A DNA stretch of 64,000 nucleotides from Geoglobus acetivorans. GTDB taxonomy: Archaea; Halobacteriota; Archaeoglobi; Archaeoglobales; Archaeoglobaceae. The stretch lies in contig NZ_CP009552.1 in NCBI RefSeq assembly GCF_000789255.1, positions 744,001 to 808,000 on the forward strand, read 5' to 3'. How positions within the stretch are numbered: the first letter of the stretch is position 1; the number at the start of each line of letters is the position of its first letter. Shown in pieces: positions 23,567 through 33,012 of the stretch. Below the pieces are notes generated by a model. That model was not told where the DNA came from and ran no database searches. It was given only the letters and a program-made list of their open reading frames with translations. Both the position numbers and the translations under genes were made by a program.

Positions 23567-23998
23567 TTATTCAATCCTGATTATTTTCCTATCGCTCTTG
23601 GTCTTTGGAGCCTCGATTTCAAGAACACCGTTGTTGTACCTTGCTTTTATCCTGTCCTCCTGAACGTCGGCAGGCAGGCTGATCCTCCTGTACACCTCGC
23701 CAAAACTTCTCTCTCTTCTGAGGAAGTTTCTGTCCTTCTCCTCTTTTTCTTCCTTTCGGACTGCCCTTATGACGAGGTCGCCGTCTTCAATGTAGATCTC
23801 GATGTCGTTCTTGTCGAAACCGGGAAGGTCTGCCACGATCCTGAATTTGTCTCCCTCATCTATCACGTCAACCGGCATTCCAAGCCTCTCAATCAGTTTC
23901 TCAGCTGCCGGAGCTGCAAACCTGTCAAACTCGTCAAGCAGCCTCACCATCCTCTCCTGAAGCCGCCTCACCTCATCAAACGGGTCAAATGTTCTCAT
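23567..23998 (-). CDS. hsp20: Small heat-shock protein Hsp20
   Basis: 143 residues. The alpha-crystallin domain (~47-143) has VDVIDEGDKFRIVADLPGFD, FLRRERSFGEVYRRISLPAD, the conserved RYNNGVLEI, and ends KSDRKIIRIE. The start ATG 23998 has AAGGAGGTGATG upstream. The promoter carries the HSR1-type palindrome at 24026-24040, linking the gene to the heat-shock operon at 37771. Confidence 0.95.
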   Translation of the reverse strand: MRTFDPFDEVRRLQERMVRLLDEFDRFAAPAAEKLIERLGMPVDVIDEGDKFRIVADLPGFDKNDIEIYIEDGDLVIRAVRKEEKEEKDRNFLRRERSFGEVYRRISLPADVQEDRIKARYNNGVLEIEAPKTKSDRKIIRIE

Positions 23999-24025
23999 TC
24001 ACATCACCTCCTTAACTTGTGTTTC

Positions 24026-24040
24026 CTAACTTTTAGTTAG
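24026..24040 (-). promoter_or_regulatory. HSR1-type operator of hsp20
   Basis: CTAAC-TTTTA-GTTAG, a perfect palindrome with five-base spacer. It lies ~21 bp downstream of the leftward TATA box (24051-24058) and so over the transcription start. It has the same half-sites as the site at 37763. Confidence 0.85.
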
Positions 24041-24167
24041 TATATCCCATATTTAAAATTTTCTCAGCATGGAGTGGAGACAGAGGCTCCGGAGAGATGA
24101 GAGGGGAGAAAGAGACGGTGAATTTGCTCAGAGCTTCAAAAATTTTAATCAGGTCTGGTCGATAATT

Positions 24168-24647
24168 TCATTCCATGCCAAGATACCTGTTCTTGAGCCG
24201 TATGTAGTTCTTCCAGCTTCTCTCTATGAACTCAAGCTCGGAATCGGTGAGCTCTCTAACAACCTTTCCCGGAACGCCCAGTATGAGCGAGTGCTCCGGA
24301 TACTTCTTACCGGTAAGAACAGAACCTGCCCCTACGATCGTGTATTCACCAACCTCCGCCCCGTTCAGAACAATCGCACCCATGCCTATGAGAACATTGT
24401 CGGCTATCCTGCATGCATGAACAACAGCAGAGTGGCCAACCGTAACCCTGCTCCCGATTTCACACGGCTCACCCTCATCCACATGGACGACGACATTGTC
24501 CTGAATGTTCGTCTCGCTGCCTATCCTTATGTAATCCACGTCTCCCCTGACCACAGCATTGTACCAGATGCTTGAATCGTCTCCAATCTCCACGTCCCCT
24601 CTGACAACTGCAGTTTCTGCGATGAATACACCGTTTCCAACTTTCAT
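24168..24647 (-). CDS. Gamma-class carbonic-anhydrase-like hexapeptide-repeat protein
   Basis: 159 residues forming a left-handed beta-helix of hexapeptide repeats (VEIGDDSSIWYNAVVRGDVD, IGSETNIQDNVVVHVDEGEP). The zinc-ligand His pattern VVVHVD…VGHSAVVHAC is preserved. The acidic loop of archaeal Cam is absent, which places it with the CamH/YrdA subgroup. Carbonic anhydrase activity is likely but not certain. Confidence 0.85.
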   Translation of the reverse strand: MKVGNGVFIAETAVVRGDVEIGDDSSIWYNAVVRGDVDYIRIGSETNIQDNVVVHVDEGEPCEIGSRVTVGHSAVVHACRIADNVLIGMGAIVLNGAEVGEYTIVGAGSVLTGKKYPEHSLILGVPGKVVRELTDSELEFIERSWKNYIRLKNRYLGME

Positions 24648-24718
24648 GGAGAACCGTGCATCACCATCAAATATGATTTTTTCGAAAATAATATGTTCTC
24701 ACCTTTCCAGCTTAAGCT

Positions 24719-25651
24719 GTGAAGATATTGGACATCGCGATGAATGCTGAAAGGGCACTTCTGATAGGCATAGGTGGAGGAGGGGACATCATAAGCACGA
24801 TTTACGTGAAAAACTTCCTCGAAAAATTTGGAGTGGAGTGCATATGCGGCGGAGTCGTGTGGGAAAGGTACAGAAGGGACAGGAAGGTTGGCCCAAGGAG
24901 TCTGGATGAAATAGAGGGAGTTGAGAGAATATCCAGAACGCTCGGGTACGTTTCGGGCGGTGAAAGGCTGGGCAGCATAACGCCAATTGTCTCCCAGGTC
25001 GCAGACTTTCTGAAGGAAAGGGTGCTTGCTGTCAGCATCACAGAGGGTGTCTTTACCCTGAAGGACGATTTGCAGGAATTTATCAATGCCAGCGAAATAG
25101 ACATCGTTTTTGGAGTTGATGCGGGCGGAGACTCTCTTGCAAGGGGGAACGAAAGAGGCCTTACGAGCCCGCTCGCAGACTCAGTTATGCTTTCAGCCCT
25201 TTCCGACCTGAACTCCATCCTTGCCGTTGTGGGATTCGGGAGTGATGGGGAGCTGAGCAGAAGGGAGCTTGAAACCTATCTTTCAGAACTTCACAGTGCA
25301 GTGTATGGCGTAAGCATTGTGGAGGTCAACGGCGAGATTATCGAGTTTCTCATGGGTGTTGAGAGCGAGGCCTCAAAAATCCCGGCAATCGCAAGAAATG
25401 GATACTTCGGAAAATACAGCTTCTGGGGGGAGCTTGAGCTTGAAATTTCAATCCTCAATTCTCTGATATTCTATCTGGATCTGAAGGAGGTTTACATGCG
25501 AAGCCCCATGGCCAGAGCAATTTACAGCACAAAGAGCATAGTGGAGGCAAACGAAATACTCAACAGGATGGGCATAAAAACCGAGTACGACCTGGAAAAG
25601 GAAATGGAAAGAGCGGACAGAATCACAGCAGCGAAAAATCCCTCAGAATGA
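24719..25651 (+). CDS. DUF1152 family protein
   Basis: 310 residues. It has a Gly-rich nucleotide-loop-like start, LLIGIGGGGDIISTIYVKNF, and the family segments CGGVVWERYRRDRKVGPRSL and IVFGVDAGGDSLARGNE. Function is unknown; the family is mostly archaeal. The start is GTG 24719 or ATG 24740. The 3' end overlaps the convergent FAD-enzyme gene by 29 bp. Confidence 0.75.
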   Translation: MKILDIAMNAERALLIGIGGGGDIISTIYVKNFLEKFGVECICGGVVWERYRRDRKVGPRSLDEIEGVERISRTLGYVSGGERLGSITPIVSQVADFLKERVLAVSITEGVFTLKDDLQEFINASEIDIVFGVDAGGDSLARGNERGLTSPLADSVMLSALSDLNSILAVVGFGSDGELSRRELETYLSELHSAVYGVSIVEVNGEIIEFLMGVESEASKIPAIARNGYFGKYSFWGELELEISILNSLIFYLDLKEVYMRSPMARAIYSTKSIVEANEILNRMGIKTEYDLEKEMERADRITAAKNPSE

Positions 25652-26843
25652 TTTCAGCCGCTTTTTTGCCTGCGAGAAGGCTGCCATTCATGCTCCTTTC
25701 CGGATAGTTTGTATCGGAAGTCATTCCAGCCATGTAAAACCCGTCCGCTACCCTGTAGGGTGTTATCTTGCTCCTGAAGTCTTTCTCATAAACTGGCCCG
25801 CTGAATTTGGCTCTGAAAACCCTCCACCACCTTATCGAATTTTCATCCAGCCCGTATTTCCTGAGAGCTGAGAGGTAAAGCCTGAAAATCTCGCTGTCGG
25901 TAAGGGAATAAACCCTATCGGGGGTCGTGTATGATGCAACATACATCAGGTGCTCCCCGTAATCCTCAGGGGGCATGAAGTTTGTGTGCTCTATTGTCGC
26001 GCCAAACGGTTCTGCATCATAGTTGATCCAGTAAAGATCATCCGTGAACGGAGAATCCATTGAAATCAGGAGACAGATACTGCTCTGATATCTGACATCC
26101 TGAATGCCCATCCTCCTTCCAAGCTCTCCAAGCTCCGGGAGTGGCGCCGTGAAAACAACAGCATCATAGTCAGTACCGTTGACATTCCACCGCCCGTCCT
26201 TTCTGATCCTCGCCCTCTCACCAATTATCTCAAGCCCATCAGACAACCTGTCGATCAGCTGGTGAAACCCACCCCTAAGGTATCCCAGCTCCTCTCCGCT
26301 CAGCTTTCTGTTACTCCTGAGAGTTACCCGGGCGAGGAGCCACGCGTAGCTGACATCACTGTAATTCTCACCAAACTTGGATTTCAGCAGAGGGAGGAAA
26401 AACCTCTCGATGAGCCTGTCTCCCGCATCCCTCCTCAGGCCATCAATAACACTGGTACTGTCAAAAAGCTCGTATTTCCTTTTCTTTGCGGTAACAGTAA
26501 ATTTTGCGAGCCGGATTTTATCCAGCAGGCTCATTCCGGGATACCTGAGAATCTCAAGAGGCGTGTTGAGAGGGTAAATTGTCCCTCTGAATGCCTGTCC
26601 GACTCTTGAAGTATTCCAGACAACCCTGTTCCCGAGCTTCAGCTCATCCAGCAGATCAATCAGATAGCTGTCCTGCCTGAAAAAGTGATGATAAAACACC
26701 TCTATGCAGTAATCATCGGTGCAGAACGAGCCTGCAAGTCCTCCCTTCGCAGTGCTTTCGTAAACATCAACATCCACATACTCTGAAAGTATCCTGCCGG
26801 CATTCAGCCCGGCAAGCCCAGCCCCGATTACAGCCACTTTCAA
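25623..26843 (-). CDS. FAD-dependent amine-oxidase/protoporphyrinogen-oxidase-like protein
   Basis: 406 residues. The dinucleotide-binding N-terminus VAVIGAGLAGLNAGRILSEY is followed by a GGLAGSF motif, and the C-terminal FAD segment is VADGFYMAGMTSDTNYPERS. It resembles COG1232 oxidases and desaturases; the substrate is unknown. It is the last gene of a six-gene leftward operon and overlaps the antiporter gene by 4 bp. Confidence 0.8.
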   Translation of the reverse strand: MKVAVIGAGLAGLNAGRILSEYVDVDVYESTAKGGLAGSFCTDDYCIEVFYHHFFRQDSYLIDLLDELKLGNRVVWNTSRVGQAFRGTIYPLNTPLEILRYPGMSLLDKIRLAKFTVTAKKRKYELFDSTSVIDGLRRDAGDRLIERFFLPLLKSKFGENYSDVSYAWLLARVTLRSNRKLSGEELGYLRGGFHQLIDRLSDGLEIIGERARIRKDGRWNVNGTDYDAVVFTAPLPELGELGRRMGIQDVRYQSSICLLISMDSPFTDDLYWINYDAEPFGATIEHTNFMPPEDYGEHLMYVASYTTPDRVYSLTDSEIFRLYLSALRKYGLDENSIRWWRVFRAKFSGPVYEKDFRSKITPYRVADGFYMAGMTSDTNYPERSMNGSLLAGKKAAEIILRDFSLL

Positions 26844-27958
26844 TCTCTCACCACCTTTCTGAACATTACAGGAAATATGAACGCGGACAGAATCGTCCAG
26901 AGAGCAATCCCCGCAGCCTCTCCGGAGGAAATTATTCCGAGCTCTCTCGCTATCTCGGCTCCAGCCAGAGTGAGACCGAGTTTCGAGCTCTGAATTGTTC
27001 CAAATGCTAGCGAAGCCCTGACTCCAATCTCCCTGACGAACACAGCGGAGGGCAGCAGCTTTACAGCGAACCCCGCCAGCAGCAGCACTAACGGCAGGGT
27101 CAGGGTTAGCTCAGATATGCTGAAGTACATATCCGCACCGGTCTTGATGAAGAAGAACGGTATGAAAATCCCGTATCCTATGCCCATCAGACTTTCCTCA
27201 AGTTTGCCGGCACCCCTGAATGTCAGTGACACCAGAGAGCCTGCGAGAAACGCCCCGAGAATGGCCTCGCTGCCAAGAATAAACGCGAGACCTGAAAAGA
27301 GGATCATGATTGCAAAGCTCCCTCTGACGCCGAGCTCCATAGGGTCGTCGAAAAACCTGGCCATGAAATCCGGAAAGTGCCAGATAAGATACCTCCCGAG
27401 ATGGTACGCAAACACGAACAGAGGTACGAGTGCAGCTGGCAGCAAAAGCTCCAGGTAGCTCCCGGACACCCTGTAACCAATTGCAATCCCGGATAGCAGA
27501 GATATGGTTATGAGATCGGTCAGAAAGGTCGCAAAAAGGATTTTCTGGCCAAAATTAGTGGAGACCAGGTTCATTTCTCTCATAACAGGCATAACAATGC
27601 CGAGAGACACGTTGGCAAGGAAAACTGCATAAATTGTCGCCATATTGAAGACTTTCACAAAAACGAATGACAGGATTAACGAGAGAAAGACGTAGAGTGG
27701 TACCCTCCAGTACTGCCTGATTTTCTTGAAAAGGAGTGAAAAATCTATTTCCAGCCCGGAAAGGAACATCAGAAATATCAGGCCAATTGAAGAAAAGAAG
27801 TGAAACCACTCAGATCGAATCAGGTCTGCGAGGAAGTATGCCAGAACGAAGCCTGCCATGATCTCAACGATGACGGCCGGAGCGCCTATCCTTTCAGATA
27901 TTATTGGTGATGCGAAGGCTATGATTGCCACTGCCGAAATCTGGAAAATGTCGTTCAT
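26840..27958 (-). CDS. Kef/CPA2-type cation:proton antiporter membrane domain
   Basis: 372 residues with ~11 membrane helices. It has no TrkA domain of its own; the RCK protein encoded just upstream (4-bp overlap) must supply it. Family features include the early RIGAPAVIVEIMAGFVLAYF and FLSGLEIDFSLLFKK helices. It exchanges K+ or Na+ for protons, with gating by the partner's nucleotide-binding domain. Confidence 0.88.
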   Translation of the reverse strand: MNDIFQISAVAIIAFASPIISERIGAPAVIVEIMAGFVLAYFLADLIRSEWFHFFSSIGLIFLMFLSGLEIDFSLLFKKIRQYWRVPLYVFLSLILSFVFVKVFNMATIYAVFLANVSLGIVMPVMREMNLVSTNFGQKILFATFLTDLITISLLSGIAIGYRVSGSYLELLLPAALVPLFVFAYHLGRYLIWHFPDFMARFFDDPMELGVRGSFAIMILFSGLAFILGSEAILGAFLAGSLVSLTFRGAGKLEESLMGIGYGIFIPFFFIKTGADMYFSISELTLTLPLVLLLAGFAVKLLPSAVFVREIGVRASLAFGTIQSSKLGLTLAGAEIARELGIISSGEAAGIALWTILSAFIFPVMFRKVVRD

Positions 27959-29163
27959 CTTACCACCAGCACAGAGGATTCAGTGTCGATTATAAATTTC
28001 CAGAGGAACTCAGCATCGAGATTGCCCGCAGAGTTCGAGATAGAGAATATGATCAGGTCGTAGCCCTTCCTGACCTCCCTGACCACCTCTATCAGAGGGT
28101 TGAATTCTGCTGTCCTGACCTCAACTGTCGGGGATTCTATGGCAGAGGGGACAGACTTCAGCTGTTCCCTGTCGAGGAAAAGCACGACACACTTTCCGAA
28201 TCTGTTTGCAAAGGATGTCGCGTATGTCAGCACCTCCTCTGGAGTTTCTGTGTTCACCACGGCCAGAATGCTGTCGTATGATTCCTTACCTTTTGCAAGA
28301 AGAACCGGAAACTTGCGGAAAACATCCATCCTGATCTCGATTTTCTTTGCGGGAGATTCGGTTACAATGAGATCGACCTTGTCTTCCAGATCGATCAGGA
28401 GTTCCATTGCCTCTCCTATGCTCATGTACTCCACCCTGGGGGCTGAAAGAGAGCACATAACCTTTCCATCTTCCTTGTGGAGAATCAGCAAATCTGCCTC
28501 GAACCTGTCGGCTATTATTCTCGCCTCCCTCATAACCGCCTCAAACTTCTCCGGATGCCGGATTATTGCGAGTATCTCGTCAAACGGATTCTTTGTCTTC
28601 TTTATTTCTCTCCCGCACAGAATCCCGATGAGGTCTCCGGTTTCAAGAACAAGGTCGGGATGGGGCCTCAGGATCTTCCCCTCCCTGAAGACGAGTATGG
28701 CCGTGCAGTTGTCACCGGTGTCAATGTCCGCAAGTCTTTTTCCCGCAAAATTATCCTGACTAACCCTGATCTCGAAATACCTCCTTCTTGACTCGGCTAT
28801 CTCGCTGAGCAGTTCTGATGCGATTGTTTTTCCACAGCTTATTCCCCTCACACCCAGATTGAGGTATTCCTTAGAATACTCTTCGGACTCGATCCGGGCG
28901 ATGATGTCGCTGGGTTCAAATTCCTTGAGAATTCCTGCAATCCTCAGGTTCACCTCATCATCGTTTGTGGCAAGAATCACGGTCGAGCCTTCCACAGGCA
29001 GCTCTTCCCAGAGGTGTCTGTTCGTTGCATCCTCCAGCACAACACTGAACCCGAGATTTTCGAGCTCTTCAGCAGTCCTCCTGTCCTTTTCCACAATAAT
29101 TACATCTCCAAGCCTCTCGGCAAGCTGTCGTCCCACTCTTCCTCCACCAACAATTATGTGCAT
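27955..29163 (-). CDS. RCK (TrkA-N/TrkA-C) regulator with C-terminal USP-like domain
   Basis: 402 residues from ATG 29163; GTG 29172 is an alternative that overlaps the argJ stop as GTGA. RCK-N (1-115) has HIIVGGGRVGRQLAERL and an acidic IIVEKD ribose site. RCK-C is at ~120-200 (ADIDTGDNCTAILVFREGKI, then LETGDLIGILCG). Residues ~210-400 read as two universal-stress-like alpha/beta repeats (FEAVMREARIIADRFEADLL; YDSILAVVNTETPEEVLTYA). It should bind NAD(H) or a nucleotide and gate the antiporter encoded next. Confidence 0.85.
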   Translation of the reverse strand: MHIIVGGGRVGRQLAERLGDVIIVEKDRRTAEELENLGFSVVLEDATNRHLWEELPVEGSTVILATNDDEVNLRIAGILKEFEPSDIIARIESEEYSKEYLNLGVRGISCGKTIASELLSEIAESRRRYFEIRVSQDNFAGKRLADIDTGDNCTAILVFREGKILRPHPDLVLETGDLIGILCGREIKKTKNPFDEILAIIRHPEKFEAVMREARIIADRFEADLLILHKEDGKVMCSLSAPRVEYMSIGEAMELLIDLEDKVDLIVTESPAKKIEIRMDVFRKFPVLLAKGKESYDSILAVVNTETPEEVLTYATSFANRFGKCVVLFLDREQLKSVPSAIESPTVEVRTAEFNPLIEVVREVRKGYDLIIFSISNSAGNLDAEFLWKFIIDTESSVLVVR

Positions 29164-29168
29164 CGAAA

Positions 29169-30296
29169 TCACGTTGTGTAGGCAGAATTCAGCTCAACGT
29201 AGTCGTGCGTGAGATCACACCCGATTGCAAATCCGTAACCATCCCCTTTATGCAGGTCAAGGATTATCTCGAGTTTTCTGGCCTTCATAACCCTCTCCGC
29301 CTGCCCGATGTTTTCCTCGGCAACCCTGCCCCTGTCAACAATCACAGCCTCACCATAACCGCTCCTGAGTTTCAGGGTTATGACATCATCCACCTCAGCC
29401 CCTGAATATCCCGCCGCTGCGATTATCCTTCCAAAGTTTGGATCCTCTCCGTAGATGGCGGTTTTGACAAGCAGAGAGTTTGCCACCGCCCTTGCAACCC
29501 GGTCTGCATCCTCATCACTTTTTGCACCATAAACATGCACGTAAAAAAGCTTCGTCGCACCTTCGCCGTCCATAACAATCATCTCAGCAAGCTCGAGCAT
29601 CACATCCCTCATCAAACTTTCGAGCTTTTCCCGGGGAACCTCAATCTCCTCCGTCGTTACGAGAAAAACCGTGTCGTTGGTGGAGGTGTCACCATCAACG
29701 GTTATCCTGTTGAACGTCTCGTCCACACATTTTCTGAAAACAGCATCCATTTCCGAGGTTTTTGCGTTTGTGAATATGAAGGCCAGCATTGTCGCCATGT
29801 TTGGAGCAATCATGCCTGCCCCCTTGGCAATCCCGAGCACCCTGACTCTGTCCACCTCCCTGAAAGAAATCTTCGGATATCTGTCTGTTGTCATGATTGC
29901 CCTGGCAAAAGCTTTTACACCAGCCTCAGAGCTTTCAAGCCTTTTCAGAACCTCCTCTGCCAGCTGCTCGATTTTTTCCATGTCGGGAAGGACGCCTATC
30001 ACTCCTGTTGAGGCGATCGCAACCTCACTGACATCACAACCGAGCTTTTCTGCGAGAAACGCTGCCATTCTTTCAGCCATTCTCATTCCCTCATCTCCGG
30101 TAAATGCATTGGCGTTTCCAGAATTCACTATAATTCCCCTGATCCTCTCACAAAGATTATTCTGATTGAAAATGACCGGGGCTGCTTTAATTCTGTTTTT
30201 CGTGTAAACCGCATGGATTTTCCCGTCAATAACAGCCACACCAACTCCGTATTTCCCTTCCTTTATCCCGTAACACTTCAGGGGCTTAAAATCCAT
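29169..30296 (-). CDS. argJ: Glutamate N-acetyltransferase / ornithine acetyltransferase
   Basis: 375 residues from ATG 30296; extension to 30338 would overlap hdrB but is unlike the family. VNSGNANAFTGDEG and the self-cleavage site APNMATMLAFIF (between Ala and the nucleophile Thr, ~residue 180) are intact. The end is DLTHDYVELNSAYTT. It recycles the acetyl group in arginine synthesis. It follows hdrB in the operon although the function is unrelated. Confidence 0.95.
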   Translation of the reverse strand: MDFKPLKCYGIKEGKYGVGVAVIDGKIHAVYTKNRIKAAPVIFNQNNLCERIRGIIVNSGNANAFTGDEGMRMAERMAAFLAEKLGCDVSEVAIASTGVIGVLPDMEKIEQLAEEVLKRLESSEAGVKAFARAIMTTDRYPKISFREVDRVRVLGIAKGAGMIAPNMATMLAFIFTNAKTSEMDAVFRKCVDETFNRITVDGDTSTNDTVFLVTTEEIEVPREKLESLMRDVMLELAEMIVMDGEGATKLFYVHVYGAKSDEDADRVARAVANSLLVKTAIYGEDPNFGRIIAAAGYSGAEVDDVITLKLRSGYGEAVIVDRGRVAEENIGQAERVMKARKLEIILDLHKGDGYGFAIGCDLTHDYVELNSAYTT

Positions 30297-30327
30297 AAAA
30301 ATCCTGTAGGAGTTATAGGATAAAAAT

Positions 30328-31149
30328 TTAGTCCTCAACCTTTTCTCCTTTCACGAGCTTTTCTATAAAGCTGTGGCTCACAATCGCATGCCTTTCCAGG
30401 CCAGTGTCCTCGACGTCCATACCCATGGCAATCGCAAGGAGCTGTACGTAGTGAATCACCGGGATACCGTAATCCTCGCCAACAAGCTCACTCAGCTCCT
30501 TCTGACCGTTGTCGAACTGATTCATGCACAGAGGGCAGATTACAGCGATTGCATCAACGTCCGCCTCGACAATACCGTCCATCTTTCTCCTGAGAAGGTC
30601 ATGGGAGACTTCAGTTGCGCCGGCTCTAACGCCCCCACCACCACCGCAGCACATGAACTTGTATCTGTAATCCACGCTCTCAGCGCCAAAAACCTCCACA
30701 AGCTCGTCAAGCATTTTCGGCCTCTCAGGAGACGTGAACTTCTTGTGCTTGCTTGGCCTGAAGAAATGGCATCCGTAGTGGATTGCAAGCTTTAAGGGGA
30801 GTCTTTTTTCCACATATCTCTTCAGCTCTTCGACCCCAATTTCAGTATAGAAGAACTCAGCCACATGCCTCACGTCTCCGGTTCCAGACTTCTCAGAGAC
30901 CTCAAGAAGGGTCGTGAAACAGCCGTTGCATGCAGTAATTACTGTCTCCCCGTCCGCGAGCTTCAGATTTCTCTGTGCAAGCTCTTCCCACAGCTCACTG
31001 CTAACAGACCTGGTTATGGAGGGAGCCGGACAGCACGAAGACCCTTCGAGCGGGGATATATCAATGCCGAGTTTTTCAAAAACATAATAAAGAGCCTTCT
31101 CGATTCCAGGGTACCGGTTGTGAATCATGCAGCCTGGAAAAAACTTCAC
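30328..31149 (-). CDS. hdrB: Heterodisulfide reductase subunit B-like protein
   Basis: 273 residues with both CCG motifs: FFPGCMIHNR…SSCCPAPS…ACNGC (~7-93), and IHYGCHFFRP…FMCCGGGGGVR…CPLC (~125-210). These hold the non-cubane [4Fe-4S] clusters that cleave heterodisulfides in methanogen HdrB. It overlaps hdrC by 4 bp. No hdrA is in the window, so its electron donor is encoded elsewhere. Confidence 0.92.
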   Translation of the reverse strand: MKFFPGCMIHNRYPGIEKALYYVFEKLGIDISPLEGSSCCPAPSITRSVSSELWEELAQRNLKLADGETVITACNGCFTTLLEVSEKSGTGDVRHVAEFFYTEIGVEELKRYVEKRLPLKLAIHYGCHFFRPSKHKKFTSPERPKMLDELVEVFGAESVDYRYKFMCCGGGGGVRAGATEVSHDLLRRKMDGIVEADVDAIAVICPLCMNQFDNGQKELSELVGEDYGIPVIHYVQLLAIAMGMDVEDTGLERHAIVSHSFIEKLVKGEKVED

Positions 31150-31595
31150 CTGACAACCCCTCCCAGGTGTTTCCTGACGATTTCAACAACCTCATCTCTT
31201 GCCCCGTCCACAAACTGGGAGTGATACAGGGGCAGTCCAAGCTCTTCCCTGAGCTTTGCGTGCTCATCCCTTGCGGGAACGAGGGCAGAGTATTCTGCAA
31301 GAAAGCCAAATGCATTTTTAAGCCTTCCGGGAAGACCCTTCTCTTTCACAAGCTCCTTTCTTGCCTCAATGAGAATGTCAGTGAGGGGAATCCCGCGAGG
31401 ACACCTCTCCTGGCAGGCATAGCAGGTTACACAGAACCAGATGGTATCATCTTCCTTTACAGGTTTTCCCTTAGCAAGATATTCCATCAGAATTTTTCGG
31501 GTGTTGAGGGCGGTAACCTTTCCTGAAAAACAGCTTCCAATGCAGGTCCCGCACTGAATGCAGGTATTCAGTTTCCTGAGGTACTCTTCATTCAT
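31146..31595 (-). CDS. hdrC: Heterodisulfide reductase subunit C-like iron-sulfur protein
   Basis: 149 residues from ATG 31595, ~26 bp after a TATA-like TTTTAATAA (31617-31626); 31613 is an upstream ATG option. It has two [4Fe-4S] motifs: NTCIQCGTCIGSCFSGKV and FCVTCYACQERCPRGIP. It passes electrons to HdrB. It is the first gene of the operon hdrC-hdrB-argJ-RCK-antiporter-FAD enzyme. Confidence 0.92.
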   Translation of the reverse strand: MNEEYLRKLNTCIQCGTCIGSCFSGKVTALNTRKILMEYLAKGKPVKEDDTIWFCVTCYACQERCPRGIPLTDILIEARKELVKEKGLPGRLKNAFGFLAEYSALVPARDEHAKLREELGLPLYHSQFVDGARDEVVEIVRKHLGGVVR

Positions 31596-31697
31596 CGCCT
31601 CAATTTCGCCCATTAATTATTAAAAGATGTCGGAGTTTCATCTGGATTTTCAAAAACTGTCGATAAAAATTTTATAACCGGCCTTTGATGTCAGCTT

Positions 31698-32936
31698 ATG
31701 AACTTTGAGAAAATAACGCCTCCAGAAAACGGAGAAAAAATAACATACAGTGATGGAAAGCTCACAGTCCCGGATAGCCCGGTAATACCCTATTTTGAGG
31801 GAGACGGGATAGGAAAGGACGTTGTTCCCGCTGCAAAAATGGTAATCGATGCGGCTGTTGAAAAAATCGGTAAGGAGATTGTCTGGTTCAAAACCTATGC
31901 TGGAGAGGACGCTCACAGAATTTACGGGACGTATCTGCCTGAAGACACACTTAACGCTGTAAGGGAGTACAGGGTGGCTTTCAAGGGCCCGCTGACGACC
32001 CCGGTTGGAGGAGGGTTCAGAAGTCTGAACGTAACAATCAGGCAGGTGCTTGACCTCTACGCAAACGTCAGGCCTGTTTACTACCTGAACGGTTTCCCAA
32101 GCCCGTTGAAGAATCCCGAAGTGGTTGACCTCGTCATTTTCAGGGAAAACACCGAGGACGTTTACGCCGGCATAGAATGGCCCAGGGGGAGCGAGGAGGC
32201 AAACAAGATAATAAAATTCCTGTCTGACGAGCTTGGAGTCAGCATAAGGAACGACTCCGGAATTGGAATAAAACCCATCAGCGAATTCGCCACAAAAAGG
32301 CTCGTCAGGCTTGCGATCCAGTACGCAATAGATAACGAGAGAAGAAGCGTAACCCTCGTACACAAGGGGAACATCATGAAGTACACGGAAGGGGCCTTCA
32401 GGGACTGGGGGTATGAGGTTGCGAAGGACGAATTCGGAGACAGGGTGATAACGGAAGACGAGCTATGGAACAACTACAACGGAGAGCTTCCCAAGGGGAA
32501 GATACTCATCAACGACAGGATTGCAGACAACATGTTCCAGCAGCTCCTCACCCGAACGGCCGAATACGACGTCCTCGCCATGCCCAACCTCAATGGAGAT
32601 TACATGAGCGATGCCGCAGCCGCATTAGTCGGAGGGCTTGGAGTTGCTCCGGGAAGCAACATAGGGGATGGCATGGGCGTCTTTGAACCTGTTCACGGTT
32701 CGGCTCCAAAGTACGCCGGGCAGAACAAGGTAAACCCCACCGCACAGATTCTCACAGGTGTTCTCATGCTTGAATACCTGGGATGGAAGAAGGCAGGAGA
32801 GATGATAAAGAAGGCAATTGAGCTCACAATAGCAGATAAGATCGTGACCTACGACCTGCACAGACACATGGGTGGCAACCTGGTCGGAACAAGAGAGTTC
32901 GCCCAGGCAGTCGTTGAAAGGCTTGAAAGCGTCTGA
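31698..32936 (+). CDS. icd: Isocitrate dehydrogenase (NADP)
   Basis: 412 residues, a homodimeric decarboxylating type. It has [20 protein letters not shown], the isocitrate motif [32 protein letters not shown], and the metal Asp residues in [34 protein letters not shown] is the coenzyme loop, and its Lys-Tyr points to NADP. It makes 2-oxoglutarate, which gdhA (45448) can aminate. Confidence 0.95.
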   Translation: MNFEKITPPENGEKITYSDGKLTVPDSPVIPYFEGDGIGKDVVPAAKMVIDAAVEKIGKEIVWFKTYAGEDAHRIYGTYLPEDTLNAVREYRVAFKGPLTTPVGGGFRSLNVTIRQVLDLYANVRPVYYLNGFPSPLKNPEVVDLVIFRENTEDVYAGIEWPRGSEEANKIIKFLSDELGVSIRNDSGIGIKPISEFATKRLVRLAIQYAIDNERRSVTLVHKGNIMKYTEGAFRDWGYEVAKDEFGDRVITEDELWNNYNGELPKGKILINDRIADNMFQQLLTRTAEYDVLAMPNLNGDYMSDAAAALVGGLGVAPGSNIGDGMGVFEPVHGSAPKYAGQNKVNPTAQILTGVLMLEYLGWKKAGEMIKKAIELTIADKIVTYDLHRHMGGNLVGTREFAQAVVERLESV

Positions 32937-33012
32937 ACTTCCACAATTTCATTCCATTTTTGCTCAAGCAGAATAGTGGCAAGTTTTAAATTTACCGGAG
33001 TGTAAATCTAAT

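Noticed and set aside
24061-24167. Rightward open frame from 24069 as a gene
   Set aside because: It runs antisense through the carbonic-anhydrase-like gene and has no ribosome site; I see nothing else in this gap.
31650-32363. Leftward 237-residue open frame inside icd
   Set aside because: Antisense to isocitrate dehydrogenase; composition is not protein-like.
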